This document shows, in pieces, positions 7,090 to 15,904 of a stretch of 64,000 nucleotides of DNA. Made by a program: the position numbers and the translations under genes. The first letter of the stretch is position 1; each line of letters starts with the position of its first letter. Below the pieces are notes generated by a model, which had not been told where the DNA came from, did not search any database, and saw only the letters and a list, made by a program, of their open reading frames with translations. The stretch comes from Pseudomonadota bacterium (GTDB lineage Bacteria > Pseudomonadota > Alphaproteobacteria > Rhizobiales > Xanthobacteraceae): contig JAEWIX010000001.1 in assembly GCA_023386885.1 (NCBI GenBank), positions 21,361 through 85,360 on the forward strand, in the 5' to 3' direction.

Positions 7090-9111
7090 AAGCCGCGCCA
7101 ACTCATCGAGGTTGCGCCCCACGTTCCAATTCTGGATGGCCTGCATCGCCTTCTGCGGCCACTTGAAGCCACCGGACGCGACGATCTGCCCGGCATTGTT
7201 CAGCAAGCCGCCGCCTTTCAGATTTTCCACGCCGGGGATTACGAATGCGGTTCGTGATCCCGTCGCCTGACGCCATTGCTGGGCTTCGAGGATTTCGAGG
7301 AAGTTGTTGAAGCCCGGCCAGACCTGATTGCCGTTCGGCAATGCGCGCACCGCAGCCTCAAGGTTTGCCGCCTGCTGCGGATTGCCTCGCAGGATTGCCG
7401 CAAACTTCGCTCCACCGGACTGATTGATGCCGCCAGCGCGGCGTTGTGTTGCCTCGTTGAATACCATCTCCGCATGAGTGCGGACGAGTTGACGGGCCAC
7501 CATTGGGCTATGGTTGGCAACAGCGCGCACCGCGTCACCTACCTCCCGCGCGCTCCCCGGCAAGGGGTTGTCCGGGAATAGGACGCTGATCGCCTTCTGC
7601 GTTGTCGTGTCGCGCCCCGCGATTTTGCCAATCGGACCATTCATCAGCGGCTCTAGATACTGCTGGCGCAACCGCGTCTGGTTCGCCAATGCCGCTTCAT
7701 AGGAGCTAGGCCCGTTCACCGCCGCACGATCCGATGCGATGGCGATGCTCTTCACGTCGCCGCCGAGATTGCCCGTCACCGCTGAGACAGTCTGGTTCTG
7801 CTGCGGATTGAGGGGATTTCCCGCATTTTGCGAGCGAGTTTCAAGCTGCTTCGCAACCTCGTCATACATCCTGACGGATCGGTCACTGGCGGCACGCACC
7901 ACCGCATTCAATTCTGGATCGCGGCGAATGTTATTGACCGTCTGCGCGAACAGCGGATCGGCCATCATCGCGTCATGGATTTGACGCGGGACAAGATGCT
8001 GCCCGGCCGCGTCGTACATCGGCCGCGTAGCGCGGTTGATCGCTTGCCGAACGTCAGTCACGATCCGCTCGGCATGGCCGCCAATCGTCGGACCGAGTTG
8101 CGACGGATCGGCCGATTGCGGGGCGATACCATCGAATGCCTGACGCGCGGCCTCTTCATTCTGCGCTGGTCGCTGCGAATAGAACGGCTTCATGCCGCCC
8201 ATGCCCTCAACGGTATGCTGCAAATCGCCAATGCCGGATCGGCCGTTGGTGACGGCCTGCAACGCCTCCGAACGGCTGATCGGCTGACCCGCCTGTGCCG
8301 CGCGCTGGAATAGCTGTTCGGCTGCATCAATCTGTTGCCGTGTCACATCTCCCAGGTTCTTCCCGAGAATCTCGGCCGCCGTGCCATTCCGGAGAGCGCC
8401 GGCACTCGCGAGACCGCCAACGAGGCCGCCCGCGATGCGCGCCGGACCTTCCATCGCGCCGCCTTCGAACACCTGTCCTGCTCCTTCGGAAGCAAGGCCG
8501 GGGACGATGCCATAAGCCACCGCGTTGCGCGCCATGTTCGGCAGACCGCCTATCATCGATCCCGGGACGAACTCGCCCGCTGTGCTCGCAAATTTGCCCG
8601 CGCGGGTATGAGGGACATAGGCCGGACCTGTCACGGATTCGATATCGCGTTGTAGACCCTGCGTCGTCAGATGCTTACCGACGGAACGCGCGGCGTCGGC
8701 AAGTTCGGGGGAGAACTGGCGCAACGGACTTTTCGCGCGGCGCTCGGCAATGCGGGCCTGCATTTCTTCCGGGCTCGCCCCTATCACTTTGCCCTCAAGC
8801 CAATTCATGCGATCAGCGATGAACCCCGGAATCGTGTCCGTCACCAACCCGACCGTGCCGGCAGCGCCTCGGACGAGGCCGCCGGCGAAGCCCTTTCCGA
8901 TGTCGGCCGCCTGGTCATAGAGGCCGGACGATTGCGGCTGATCCGCGAAGGGATCGTGGTCCACGGGGATAAACTGCGGACCGCGACCTTCCGGACGAAC
9001 AGTTACGCGCGTAACGCCTGCGGGGACGGCGGCGCGAGTGACGCCACCGCTACCGACGACGGCGCCCTGATCGGCAAAGGGGTCATGATCGACGGGAATG
9101 AATTGAGGCAT
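6937..9111 (-). CDS. Large phage virion/ejection-type protein (724 aa)
   Basis: The N-terminus carries a 14-residue motif twice, PQFIPVDHDPFADQ at residues 2-15 and again at about 45-58. A Gly/Ala-rich stretch (residues about 65-95 and 180-240) suggests amphipathic or membrane-active helices. The long middle and C-terminal parts are helical and Gln/Asn-rich, as in internal core or ejection proteins of podovirus-like phages. It starts at the ATG sharing one base with the stop of the M15-domain gene, so the two are translationally coupled. The role is inferred from composition, size and neighbour; no enzymatic motif is seen. Confidence 0.65.
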   Translation of the reverse strand: MPQFIPVDHDPFADQGAVVGSGGVTRAAVPAGVTRVTVRPEGRGPQFIPVDHDPFADQPQSSGLYDQAADIGKGFAGGLVRGAAGTVGLVTDTIPGFIADRMNWLEGKVIGASPEEMQARIAERRAKSPLRQFSPELADAARSVGKHLTTQGLQRDIESVTGPAYVPHTRAGKFASTAGEFVPGSMIGGLPNMARNAVAYGIVPGLASEGAGQVFEGGAMEGPARIAGGLVGGLASAGALRNGTAAEILGKNLGDVTRQQIDAAEQLFQRAAQAGQPISRSEALQAVTNGRSGIGDLQHTVEGMGGMKPFYSQRPAQNEEAARQAFDGIAPQSADPSQLGPTIGGHAERIVTDVRQAINRATRPMYDAAGQHLVPRQIHDAMMADPLFAQTVNNIRRDPELNAVVRAASDRSVRMYDEVAKQLETRSQNAGNPLNPQQNQTVSAVTGNLGGDVKSIAIASDRAAVNGPSSYEAALANQTRLRQQYLEPLMNGPIGKIAGRDTTTQKAISVLFPDNPLPGSAREVGDAVRAVANHSPMVARQLVRTHAEMVFNEATQRRAGGINQSGGAKFAAILRGNPQQAANLEAAVRALPNGNQVWPGFNNFLEILEAQQWRQATGSRTAFVIPGVENLKGGGLLNNAGQIVASGGFKWPQKAMQAIQNWNVGRNLDELARLLTDPAAANQFRAIATAPRGSSKALALTARLAVMGNSGARVEGRPGVLAAR

Positions 9112-10895
9112 CAGCGAACCTCCAGGTATTTGCCGGGGCGGTTCGGATCGGGAACGTAGAACTTGCCGTCAGATGCCTGGCGTGCGCCCTGCACCGGAGG
9201 CTGTTGGTTGCCCCACGATCCGGTTGCTCCACGCTGCGGAGCCGCACCCGGATTGTTGATCGTCCCGCCGATGTCGTCGCGCGGTGCGCCAATGATGGAC
9301 TCGGCTTCGCGCCGCAGATCCCCGAACACGTCGCGTTGAGCCATCTTCTCGGACCAATCAAGTTCGAAGTCCTCGAACCCACGCCCCTTGTTGGCCGGAT
9401 CACGCTTGAACGCCTGGAACGCTTTGGCCCGCTCGATGTCGAGTCGCGCCATGCGGCGCGCGCCTTCGATCCTGATCTTGTTTGCGCGCGGATCGTCGCC
9501 GAGGCTCGGGAAAATGCGAGTGATAAATTCGCGGTCGGCATCGGAGAAGTTGTTCGCGGGGAAGCCGCCTTGTCCGATCTTGCCGACGACGGATTCGTTG
9601 ATGAGCGACTGCACCGCCTGAGCACTGCCGACCCCTTGAGGATCGAGGTTGAGTGCTTTCGCCACATCGTCATTGAGGCCAAGCGATTTCGCCCATGCGG
9701 AGATATTCATGCGCGCGGGAGATAGTTTCCCCTGCGACACCTGATTGAGCAGGCCTTCCATGCGGGACAGGTTCGTCAGCGTCTTGCCCGCAGAACCAGC
9801 CGCCGCGAACATTTCAGCGCGGCGCTTGCCAGCAGCCTCGCCCGCCGCTTTCGCTTCACCCGTTTCGGCGCGCTGGTCGATGTTGATGGCCCCGGCAGCC
9901 TTCAATTCCTTTTCGAGATCGAGGATCGTGCCGGGGTAATTGCTGGCGGCCTTGAGCTGGTTCAGCGTGCGGATTTTGTCCGGCGTCTTGCTCTCATCCA
10001 GAAAGCGCATGAGGAGCCTGTCGGCGAACTCACGCTGAGACGCCGGCAGGTTCGGATTGGACCGCGCCTGAATGAGCATCGGGACTTGAGCGGCAGTGAT
10101 CCCTTGGAAGCCACCGGTCGGCTGTACGCCTTGGGTTGCCTGAGCATTCATCGGCAGAGACGCATTGTCGGCCGACGCCACACGGTATGGCTGTTGCTGA
10201 CGTTCACTCGCCGACAGTTCCACATGCGGCGGATCGCCCGGCACTGGTTGGCTCAGGCCGTACTGAGGCAACAGCGCGCGCTGTTGTGGCGTCATTCCCG
10301 CAATGTCTACGGCCATTCCGCGTTCGTGGTTCGATGTTCCGGGAACGGCTACCGGATTCGGGTTCGATGCGCGGTTGTCATAGAGCCGCTGTTGATCGGC
10401 GGTGCTTCGATATCCGCTCGAGATCGACGTGCCCGAATGGTCTTGCAGGAAATCCGACGCAAGGTCCGCAAGCCGCATGTTCATGCCGACAGTGCCCGGC
10501 ATCGCGTTCCCGTCGTCTTGAACGATGGGGCCGGTCCTTCCCGGGAGTGCAGGCTGTCCCGGGATCGACACGGGCGCGGCATTGCCACTGCCACCACCGA
10601 ACATCGTTCCGAGATTGGAATTGAACTGCTGCGAAGCAGCCTGTTCGCGGCCGAGCTTGTCCTTGGCTTCAGCCATTTGCAGCATCTGCATCATGCCGGA
10701 CGGATTGCCCAGACTCGCAAGAGTGCCCGCCGCTTCCCGATAAGAGATCGACCCGTCAGCAATGCCCTTGCCAAGGTCGGACAGGCGCTTGCGCTCCATC
10801 CCCTTGTTGATGGCATCCACCGTTTCCCGAAACATTGGGCCGAGATCCGGCGTAATCAGTCGCGTTTGCGGAATTTGGAGCGGTTGGATCGCCAT
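9111..10895 (-). CDS. Phage virion-associated protein with M15 D-Ala-D-Ala peptidase domain (594 aa)
   Basis: Residues about 140-228 match the VanY/M15 zinc peptidase fold: SSGYRST, then SNHERGMAVD with His190 and Asp197, then PPHVEL with His224 as third zinc ligand. These enzymes cut peptide crosslinks in peptidoglycan. The rest of the protein (about 1-130 and 240-594) is helical and Gln/Ala-rich, so the peptidase is embedded in a large structural protein, as in tail or core proteins that open a path through the wall during DNA injection. The ATG at 10895 is preceded by GGGAGGACG at good spacing and is preferred to the upstream start at 10913. Confidence 0.75.
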   Translation of the reverse strand: MAIQPLQIPQTRLITPDLGPMFRETVDAINKGMERKRLSDLGKGIADGSISYREAAGTLASLGNPSGMMQMLQMAEAKDKLGREQAASQQFNSNLGTMFGGGSGNAAPVSIPGQPALPGRTGPIVQDDGNAMPGTVGMNMRLADLASDFLQDHSGTSISSGYRSTADQQRLYDNRASNPNPVAVPGTSNHERGMAVDIAGMTPQQRALLPQYGLSQPVPGDPPHVELSASERQQQPYRVASADNASLPMNAQATQGVQPTGGFQGITAAQVPMLIQARSNPNLPASQREFADRLLMRFLDESKTPDKIRTLNQLKAASNYPGTILDLEKELKAAGAINIDQRAETGEAKAAGEAAGKRRAEMFAAAGSAGKTLTNLSRMEGLLNQVSQGKLSPARMNISAWAKSLGLNDDVAKALNLDPQGVGSAQAVQSLINESVVGKIGQGGFPANNFSDADREFITRIFPSLGDDPRANKIRIEGARRMARLDIERAKAFQAFKRDPANKGRGFEDFELDWSEKMAQRDVFGDLRREAESIIGAPRDDIGGTINNPGAAPQRGATGSWGNQQPPVQGARQASDGKFYVPDPNRPGKYLEVR

Positions 10896-10909
10896 TATGC
10901 CGTCCTCCC

Positions 10910-11095
10910 TCAAGCCGCTGCCAGGCGCGACGGATCGATGCCATCAGCGCGCAAGCGATCGATGGCGGATCGCCGGACATATTCGGAAGGCGTCATGAGA
11001 TTGCGGGCAGCCGCGACCTCGATGGCATCGGAGAGGACTTCAGGCACTCGGACCTGAAGAAGCTTCCCGAATTTGGCTTGACGCTGCACGTTCAT
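10910..11095 (-). CDS. Ribbon-helix-helix DNA-binding protein (61 aa)
   Basis: A short Arc/MetJ-type protein: the strand LLQVRVPEVL is followed by two helices, SDAIEVAAARN and TPSEYVRRSAIDRLRADG. Such proteins bind inverted repeats as dimers. A perfect 8-bp inverted repeat lies 25 bp upstream of its start, suggesting autoregulation and control of the two large virion genes that follow. ATG 11095 is preferred to GTG 11104. Confidence 0.75.
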   Translation of the reverse strand: MNVQRQAKFGKLLQVRVPEVLSDAIEVAAARNLMTPSEYVRRSAIDRLRADGIDPSRLAAA

Positions 11096-11119
11096 GGCAT
11101 TCACCCGTCACGACATTGA

Positions 11120-11142
11120 CCTGACGTTGTCATTACGTCAGG
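11120..11142. promoter_or_regulatory. Inverted repeat, likely operator of the ribbon-helix-helix gene
   Basis: CCTGACGT (11120-11127) and ACGTCAGG (11135-11142) form a perfect 8-bp inverted repeat with a seven-base spacer, directly in front of the leftward gene at 11095 and behind the HTH gene ending at 11182. Arm size and position fit an Arc-type operator. Confidence 0.55.
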
Positions 11143-11181
11143 CCATCGTCGCGCCGTGATGATGAATTGCCGTCTTTGTGA

Positions 11182-11475
11182 TTATTGCGGACTTTGCATC
11201 TTCTGGTTCGGCATCGTGCGCTCAAAATACCGAGCAACGATTCCATCGGCGCGCTCACCGCCCAGATACATGATCAACGCGCGCTGATCGCCGTCGAGAA
11301 ACATCGCAAGAGCAACGCGACTGACGCGCCACTGTCCGCCAATCTTGCGACCGATGCCGGACTCGCACCAATTCCGGATCGTGCCGACCGAGCGATCCGC
11401 GATGGCAGCGGCTTCCTTCAACGAAATTGCCTCGCGGGGATCGTAAGGGACCAGACAGCCGGAATGTCCGTTCAT
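11182..11475 (-). CDS. Helix-turn-helix protein, MerR/excisionase-like (97 aa)
   Basis: Residues about 17-55 (ISLKEAAAIADRSVGTIRNWCESGIGRKIGGQWRVSR) have the pattern of short MerR/Xis-type winged helices that bind one DNA half-site. The C-terminal part is hydrophobic then polar. The ATG overlaps the stop of the upstream 231-residue gene, so the two are coupled. It could be an excisionase or a late-gene regulator; the position between replication and virion genes favours the second. Confidence 0.65.
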   Translation of the reverse strand: MNGHSGCLVPYDPREAISLKEAAAIADRSVGTIRNWCESGIGRKIGGQWRVSRVALAMFLDGDQRALIMYLGGERADGIVARYFERTMPNQKMQSPQ

Positions 11476-12167
11476 TGCCCGATCTCCCAAAGGCAAATAC
11501 CGCGCACCTTGTGAATCCGGCTGAACCGCTGGATCGAGCCGGAGCTTCCACGAAGGGTCGCGGTGGTTTCGGTGAGAGCGATAACCGGGTTGCCGTGCAA
11601 TAGCGGGATGAGACCCATCGCATCGAAACGGACTGCCGGCGCGGCGGGGTGAACACCGAATAGATCATGGGTCGACCATCCGAGATTGGCCGCCGTCACG
11701 CTCCACTGTTTCAGAAAGGCATCGGCATCATCCACGATGTAGCGCCATCGCTCCGCACTGAAGCAATCCGGAATATCCATCGTGCGGAGACGAGCGGCAC
11801 CATCAATCCAGGCCGCTGGCAGATGATCGGATGACGCCTCTAGCTCCGCGTCGTGCGAATGACTTCCTTTGCCCAAGTGACCCGACGCGATATCTTTCAG
11901 ACCATGCGCAAAATCACGGGTGACACGGGTGACAGGGGTGACACCACTCCTAAGTGGCTGATTTAAATGATTTTTCCTGTCACCCCTCGTTTGCAGGGAC
12001 TGGCACCCCTCGATTTGAAGGGGTGACAGAGGCGCGAGCTGAGGGGTGACACTTACAGCATTGATCGGGTTCGTGTTTTTGGCCTCGTCACCCCTGTCAC
12101 CCGTGTCACCCCTACTTTTCAGCAGGAGCGAGATTTCATCCGCGAGGCCCGCGAAGCTATGCGTCAT
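11472..12167 (-). CDS. Phage protein downstream of the primase (231 aa)
   Basis: The ATG at 12167 lies inside the 3' end of the primase gene (11-bp overlap); the frame upstream of it is the antisense-like shadow of the primase and is excluded. Residues about 1-110 are polar and low in complexity, with Thr-Arg-Gly-Asp repeats (SRGDTGDRGD, TPVTRVTRD), while 115-231 form a well-conserved-looking domain with several Trp. The paired Gly-Asp-Thr/Arg-Gly-Asp wording reflects short DNA repeats at 11930-12120. I have seen similar proteins behind DUF927 genes in rhizobial prophages but know no function. Confidence 0.6.
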   Translation of the reverse strand: MTHSFAGLADEISLLLKSRGDTGDRGDEAKNTNPINAVSVTPQLAPLSPLQIEGCQSLQTRGDRKNHLNQPLRSGVTPVTRVTRDFAHGLKDIASGHLGKGSHSHDAELEASSDHLPAAWIDGAARLRTMDIPDCFSAERWRYIVDDADAFLKQWSVTAANLGWSTHDLFGVHPAAPAVRFDAMGLIPLLHGNPVIALTETTATLRGSSGSIQRFSRIHKVRGICLWEIGQ

Positions 12168-14901
12168 CGTCGGCCTCCAGGAAGCTGGCGGGCACGTGAT
12201 AGAGCCGCAGCCGACCGTGCTCCGGGACACGAATGACCTTTGCTCGGTGCCGCGGATTGTCGGTCGCCAGCATGCCCTTCTGTTCAAGAACGGCTGCGAC
12301 CCGACGGGCATCCAGCCCGCAACAGACCTCTTCCTTCCATGCGGTGGTGGTGATGAAGAAGTCCCAGCCGTCGCCAACCTTCTGGCGATAGCCCGCCACG
12401 TCGCGCGGCTGAATGCGATTGTCTTGGCTGTCTTCCCAGGCCGGGATGAAGCGAGCCATCCCGTTGGCGAGAAGGAAGGAGCGGACTCGATCGATGCCTT
12501 CGCGGGATTCCGCAGGTTCAACGCCACCGCGCGCTGCCAGCCAATCGTCGAAACACCGCCCGGCAGCTAACGTGGCCTCGCCACGCTGCCATGGGACCAC
12601 GCCGCAGCGGACAGCAATCTCACCACCAGCCGCGACCATTCCGAACCGTTGGGCTACTCGCTCAACCTGTCCATCGGCCCCTGCGGGAACGAACTTTTTG
12701 CAGAAGTCGCCTACCAGTTGGGCCACCTGCGTCTGCAGCTCGACGATATTCGGAACCACTGCCGCGAGATATTCGCGGGCAGCAACGCCATAGTTCTGCA
12801 ACGAGGCGGACCGCAGATGACGTGCAAACATCTCGGCGGACGAAAATCCGTGCAAGTTCTCAAATACCCCCATGCCAGCGCCAGCGTCGGCCGGGATATC
12901 GACGATGCGAACCTGTTGACCGGCGGCGAGACGTCGACCGCGACCATCTTCGGCTACCTTATCGGCAAGGCTGATCTCGCCCGAGGAGAGGAACATAACA
13001 CGCCATGTGGCAGCGCGCCGCGCCGACCCGTCTCGGGACGCCCGGCTCTTGCCGGATCCATTACCCAGCATGTATGCGGCTTCACCTGCATCCTTCGCGG
13101 GGATCTGCGATATTTCATCGAGACACAGCAGCGTGTCGGAATGACCAAGTGCGACGCCCTCAAGACCGTTCGTCGTAGTACGCCAGGAGCGAACAAAGCC
13201 CGTAATCCCGCCACCACCCCACACGCTGCCTGCTGCAAACAGTGCGGTGCTCTTACCAGTAGAGGATGCGCCCCGGAAATGCAGGCCGCCGCTTTCCGCC
13301 GAACACGGGCCGATCAAAGGACCAGCAAAGGCCGCAGAGATGGCAACCACAAGACGGCTATTACCGACGGCGTAACGAGCAACGTTGTCCTTCCAGTCCT
13401 GCAACGTACCATTTTGACGAAATGAATGTTCGTGCGCCGTCGCACTTTGCAAGAGCAACATCTCGCGCTGATCGCCGCCATAGCAGTCATGCGGAAGAAC
13501 AAACGAATTGCTGTGCCACCCAACGCGCGGGGTGGCGCGAGCCTTCCTCTCAATAGAGACCTGCAACAGGAAGGCATTGAACAGCGTGCGCGCCCTCGTG
13601 CTAGTCGAGACAAATAGGCCGCCATCGAGGAGCGTCCGGCGCGCCTCAGATCCATCGCCCGCCAGGATGGCGCGGGGCAACGCGTAGCGATGTTCCCGCC
13701 CATCGTGATCCTTCCAGGAAAGCAACAAGCCCCAGCTGCCGCCGTCACCGTCCCGGGTCTGTGCCAGGATATTAAACGGCCCTGCAATCAGCGTCGGCGG
13801 CTTGTCGTCGTCGTCCGGATTGAGCCACAGCAAGCCAGCATCGGTGAACTTGTAGCCGCGCGGCATCTTCGGCTCGTAAGTAGCTTCGACCACCGGAGCG
13901 GCATCGACGAGGGCTCGCAGATCATCGGCCGCATGACCAGCCTCGATCCAATCCGAGACGTCGCCCTTGTTCGGAACATCCTTGAAATGGACAATCCGGA
14001 CGCTCAGGGCCACCGGTGCGATGAGAGCCGCCTTCTTGTCGGCGTGCTTGCGGCCTTCGTCATCGTTGTCGGCAAGGATCACAACGTGCCGGTCTGCAAG
14101 GTAGTTCTCGCAACCATCAGGCAGACCATCGCCGCAACCACCGAAGGTAAACGCGGGCAGGCCGATTTTGGCGAGCGTATCCGCGTCCTTCTCGCCCTCC
14201 GGCCAATAGATCGGCTGTTCCGGATCGGCATCGAATGGATTGCTACCGGTGAAGTACGGCACGGCAACGAAACCATCCGGTTTGCGGTACTGCCAACCGG
14301 TGGTGCCGTCGGCATCGGTCACGCGATAGACGTTCATCGCATTGCCGTCCTTGCGCATGATCTTGATCCGGATCGGCGCTCCACCGACGCGGTAGACATG
14401 CCGACGCTTCTCGTCGTCCCGGATGGTAGGGCCATCATCACCAGCGACGACAAAGCGCGGCTTGCCATCGCCATCCGGCGGAGTGCGGGCCGGAAACGTT
14501 GTCGGCGCGGTGGCGATGTCGACTGGCGATGGCGTCGGCTTGGGCGTTGACTTCGGCCGAGATGTTGACGCCGTACCGCCTTTCACACCGAGCCGCTGCG
14601 CAATCTCGCGCGCCGCGTCGAGATTTGACGAACGGTTGAGATAAGCCAGCAGATCAATCGGATCACCGCCGACTTCGTTGGTCGCAAAATCTGACCACCG
14701 ACCGTTTTTCAGGTTGATCTTGAAGGATCCCGGATGAGCGTCTGCCCGCGTCGGGTTGATGGATACCCATTCATCCCCCTGCCGCTTGCCCTGTGGGAGC
14801 CAATCTTGCACGAGGCTGGGCAGCGCGCTCAACGCCGCCTTGCTGACGGCAGCAAAATCGATCCGTTCGCTATGTTCAAAAGCCTGATTGATCGCGCCCA
14901 T
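12157..14901 (-). CDS. Phage primase-helicase: Toprim-like and DUF927 domains (914 aa)
   Basis: The N-terminal part resembles the DNA-primase zinc-finger-less region of integrative elements (residues 40-105). A Toprim-like core has EGEKDAD at 235-241 and ILADNDDEGR at 275-284, the Glu and Asp residues that bind metal. The C-terminal DUF927 ATPase carries a Walker A loop GASSTGKST (544-552) and a Walker B-like TLLCLDEIS about 40 residues later. Such proteins prime and unwind DNA in prophages and satellites. The start overlaps the preceding stop as TAATG. The frame runs open further upstream to 15369 but that part is a shadow of the genes at 14901-15637. Confidence 0.85.
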   Translation of the reverse strand: MGAINQAFEHSERIDFAAVSKAALSALPSLVQDWLPQGKRQGDEWVSINPTRADAHPGSFKINLKNGRWSDFATNEVGGDPIDLLAYLNRSSNLDAAREIAQRLGVKGGTASTSRPKSTPKPTPSPVDIATAPTTFPARTPPDGDGKPRFVVAGDDGPTIRDDEKRRHVYRVGGAPIRIKIMRKDGNAMNVYRVTDADGTTGWQYRKPDGFVAVPYFTGSNPFDADPEQPIYWPEGEKDADTLAKIGLPAFTFGGCGDGLPDGCENYLADRHVVILADNDDEGRKHADKKAALIAPVALSVRIVHFKDVPNKGDVSDWIEAGHAADDLRALVDAAPVVEATYEPKMPRGYKFTDAGLLWLNPDDDDKPPTLIAGPFNILAQTRDGDGGSWGLLLSWKDHDGREHRYALPRAILAGDGSEARRTLLDGGLFVSTSTRARTLFNAFLLQVSIERKARATPRVGWHSNSFVLPHDCYGGDQREMLLLQSATAHEHSFRQNGTLQDWKDNVARYAVGNSRLVVAISAAFAGPLIGPCSAESGGLHFRGASSTGKSTALFAAGSVWGGGGITGFVRSWRTTTNGLEGVALGHSDTLLCLDEISQIPAKDAGEAAYMLGNGSGKSRASRDGSARRAATWRVMFLSSGEISLADKVAEDGRGRRLAAGQQVRIVDIPADAGAGMGVFENLHGFSSAEMFARHLRSASLQNYGVAAREYLAAVVPNIVELQTQVAQLVGDFCKKFVPAGADGQVERVAQRFGMVAAGGEIAVRCGVVPWQRGEATLAAGRCFDDWLAARGGVEPAESREGIDRVRSFLLANGMARFIPAWEDSQDNRIQPRDVAGYRQKVGDGWDFFITTTAWKEEVCCGLDARRVAAVLEQKGMLATDNPRHRAKVIRVPEHGRLRLYHVPASFLEADDDA

Positions 14902-15362
14902 TATTGCACGCCTCCCTGCGGTTCGACGGTGCAGAGCAGGAGCGCAATGCCCGGATGATGGGTTTCGATGAAGTCTTTCCATGCCGGCTCGAATTGGAGC
15001 CGGGTTTCGACGATAAGTATGTCCTGGCGGAACAGCGCCGCGTTGGTGGCAGCGGCGGCATAGGCGGCCGTTACCGGAGCGCTCGATACAATGACCGCAC
15101 CGCTCGCCCGCTTGATGAAACGAACGAGAGATTTCCGGTGAAAGGCATTCGGCCCTTTGGCTTCGTGCATGTCGTCGCCGACAATGACGATGTTCGGAAG
15201 CTTGCGCGGTAGATCGAACCGCCCAATGCACTGCGGGACGACGCAGACGCCAACACCGTGGTCGCGCGCGGCCTCCATGATGGGCCGGAAATGCTCCGGC
15301 CCGTGTTCGATGACGTGGGTGAACCGCTCGCGCGGCACTGACATGTTGAGGATGCCGATCAT
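14901..15362 (-). CDS. Hypothetical phage protein (153 aa)
   Basis: An alpha/beta-looking protein with alternating hydrophobic strands (VGVCVVPQC, NIVIVGDDM, GAVIVSSAPV) and helices, similar in rhythm to a nucleotide-binding or resolvase fold, but without a clear catalytic signature. It overlaps both the upstream wHTH gene (ATG inside the stop) and the primase start, so it is part of one coupled replication operon. Function unknown. Confidence 0.6.
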   Translation of the reverse strand: MIGILNMSVPRERFTHVIEHGPEHFRPIMEAARDHGVGVCVVPQCIGRFDLPRKLPNIVIVGDDMHEAKGPNAFHRKSLVRFIKRASGAVIVSSAPVTAAYAAAATNAALFRQDILIVETRLQFEPAWKDFIETHHPGIALLLCTVEPQGGVQ

Positions 15363-15637
15363 GCTGCATCCTCCGGAACGACGGTCACCGGGGTTTCGAG
15401 GCGGTATCTGCCATGGTTTCCCGGATAAGCGCCGCCGTGCATCTCCCGGTCGGTGGAGATGACAAGGCCAGCCTTCCGGAGCTTGAACACGTAGTGGGAC
15501 CAGCGCGGCGCGGGTTGTTCCAGCGTCGTGAGGCCGGATGCGCCAGCATTCAGCAAATGGCGCAGGGTCCATGCTTCGCGCCCTCGGAATGTCTGACGGC
15601 TACCATCCGGCAAGCGGATCGTGATGCGGGCGCTCAT
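15359..15637 (-). CDS. Small winged-helix-like phage protein (92 aa)
   Basis: GGAGGTGCG directly before ATG 15637 fixes the start. After a beta-hairpin (ITIRLPDGSRQTFRGR) the sequence LRHLLNAGASGLTTLEQPAPRWSHYVFKLRKAGLVI has the pattern of a winged helix used in phage replication or regulatory proteins. It ends in a basic YRLETPVTVV strand. It is coupled at both ends with neighbours. Exact role unknown. Confidence 0.65.
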   Translation of the reverse strand: MSARITIRLPDGSRQTFRGREAWTLRHLLNAGASGLTTLEQPAPRWSHYVFKLRKAGLVISTDREMHGGAYPGNHGRYRLETPVTVVPEDAA

Positions 15638-15831
15638 TAGCGCACCTCCGATCCGCCGAGACCGGCGAGGCGGGCCACGATGATGGCGTGCGGAATGGAA
15701 ATGCCGTAGCGCCGCGCAAGTTTGCGAACGGCAATGGGTGCGGCGTTCAGGACCGGAACAGGGTGCCAGTCGAACAGCGGCAATCCGGAATGCGGGTGAC
15801 AAACGAGAGGATGGGGAGTATGTTTCTGCAC
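15637..15831 (-). CDS. Small hypothetical phage protein (64 aa), GTG start
   Basis: The longer frame to 15978 lacks an ATG and would overlap the upstream gene by 74 bp. GTG 15831 has GGAG at eight-base spacing and is preferred. The C-terminal half has a helix-turn-helix-like pattern (APIAVRKLARRYGISIPHAIIVARLAGLG), consistent with a small DNA-binding protein. It overlaps the next gene by one base. Confidence 0.55.
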   Translation of the reverse strand: MQKHTPHPLVCHPHSGLPLFDWHPVPVLNAAPIAVRKLARRYGISIPHAIIVARLAGLGGSEVR

Positions 15832-15904
15832 GTTAAGGACTCCAGAGAGCCCGGCCGCTTTCCCGCCAAGGAAAACCAGCGCGCCGGGTTTTCGTTTGAG
15901 GGGA

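Noticed and set aside
11930..12120. Repeated GTCACCCCTGTCACCC-like runs as a CRISPR array
   Set aside because: Irregular spacing, very short units and inside a coding sequence; they give the Thr/Asp/Arg/Gly-rich part of the 231-aa protein. No cas genes.
12168..12527. Upstream part of the 231-aa phage gene frame
   Set aside because: Shadow of the primase gene; composition is Arg/Ser/Pro-rich and unlike the rest.
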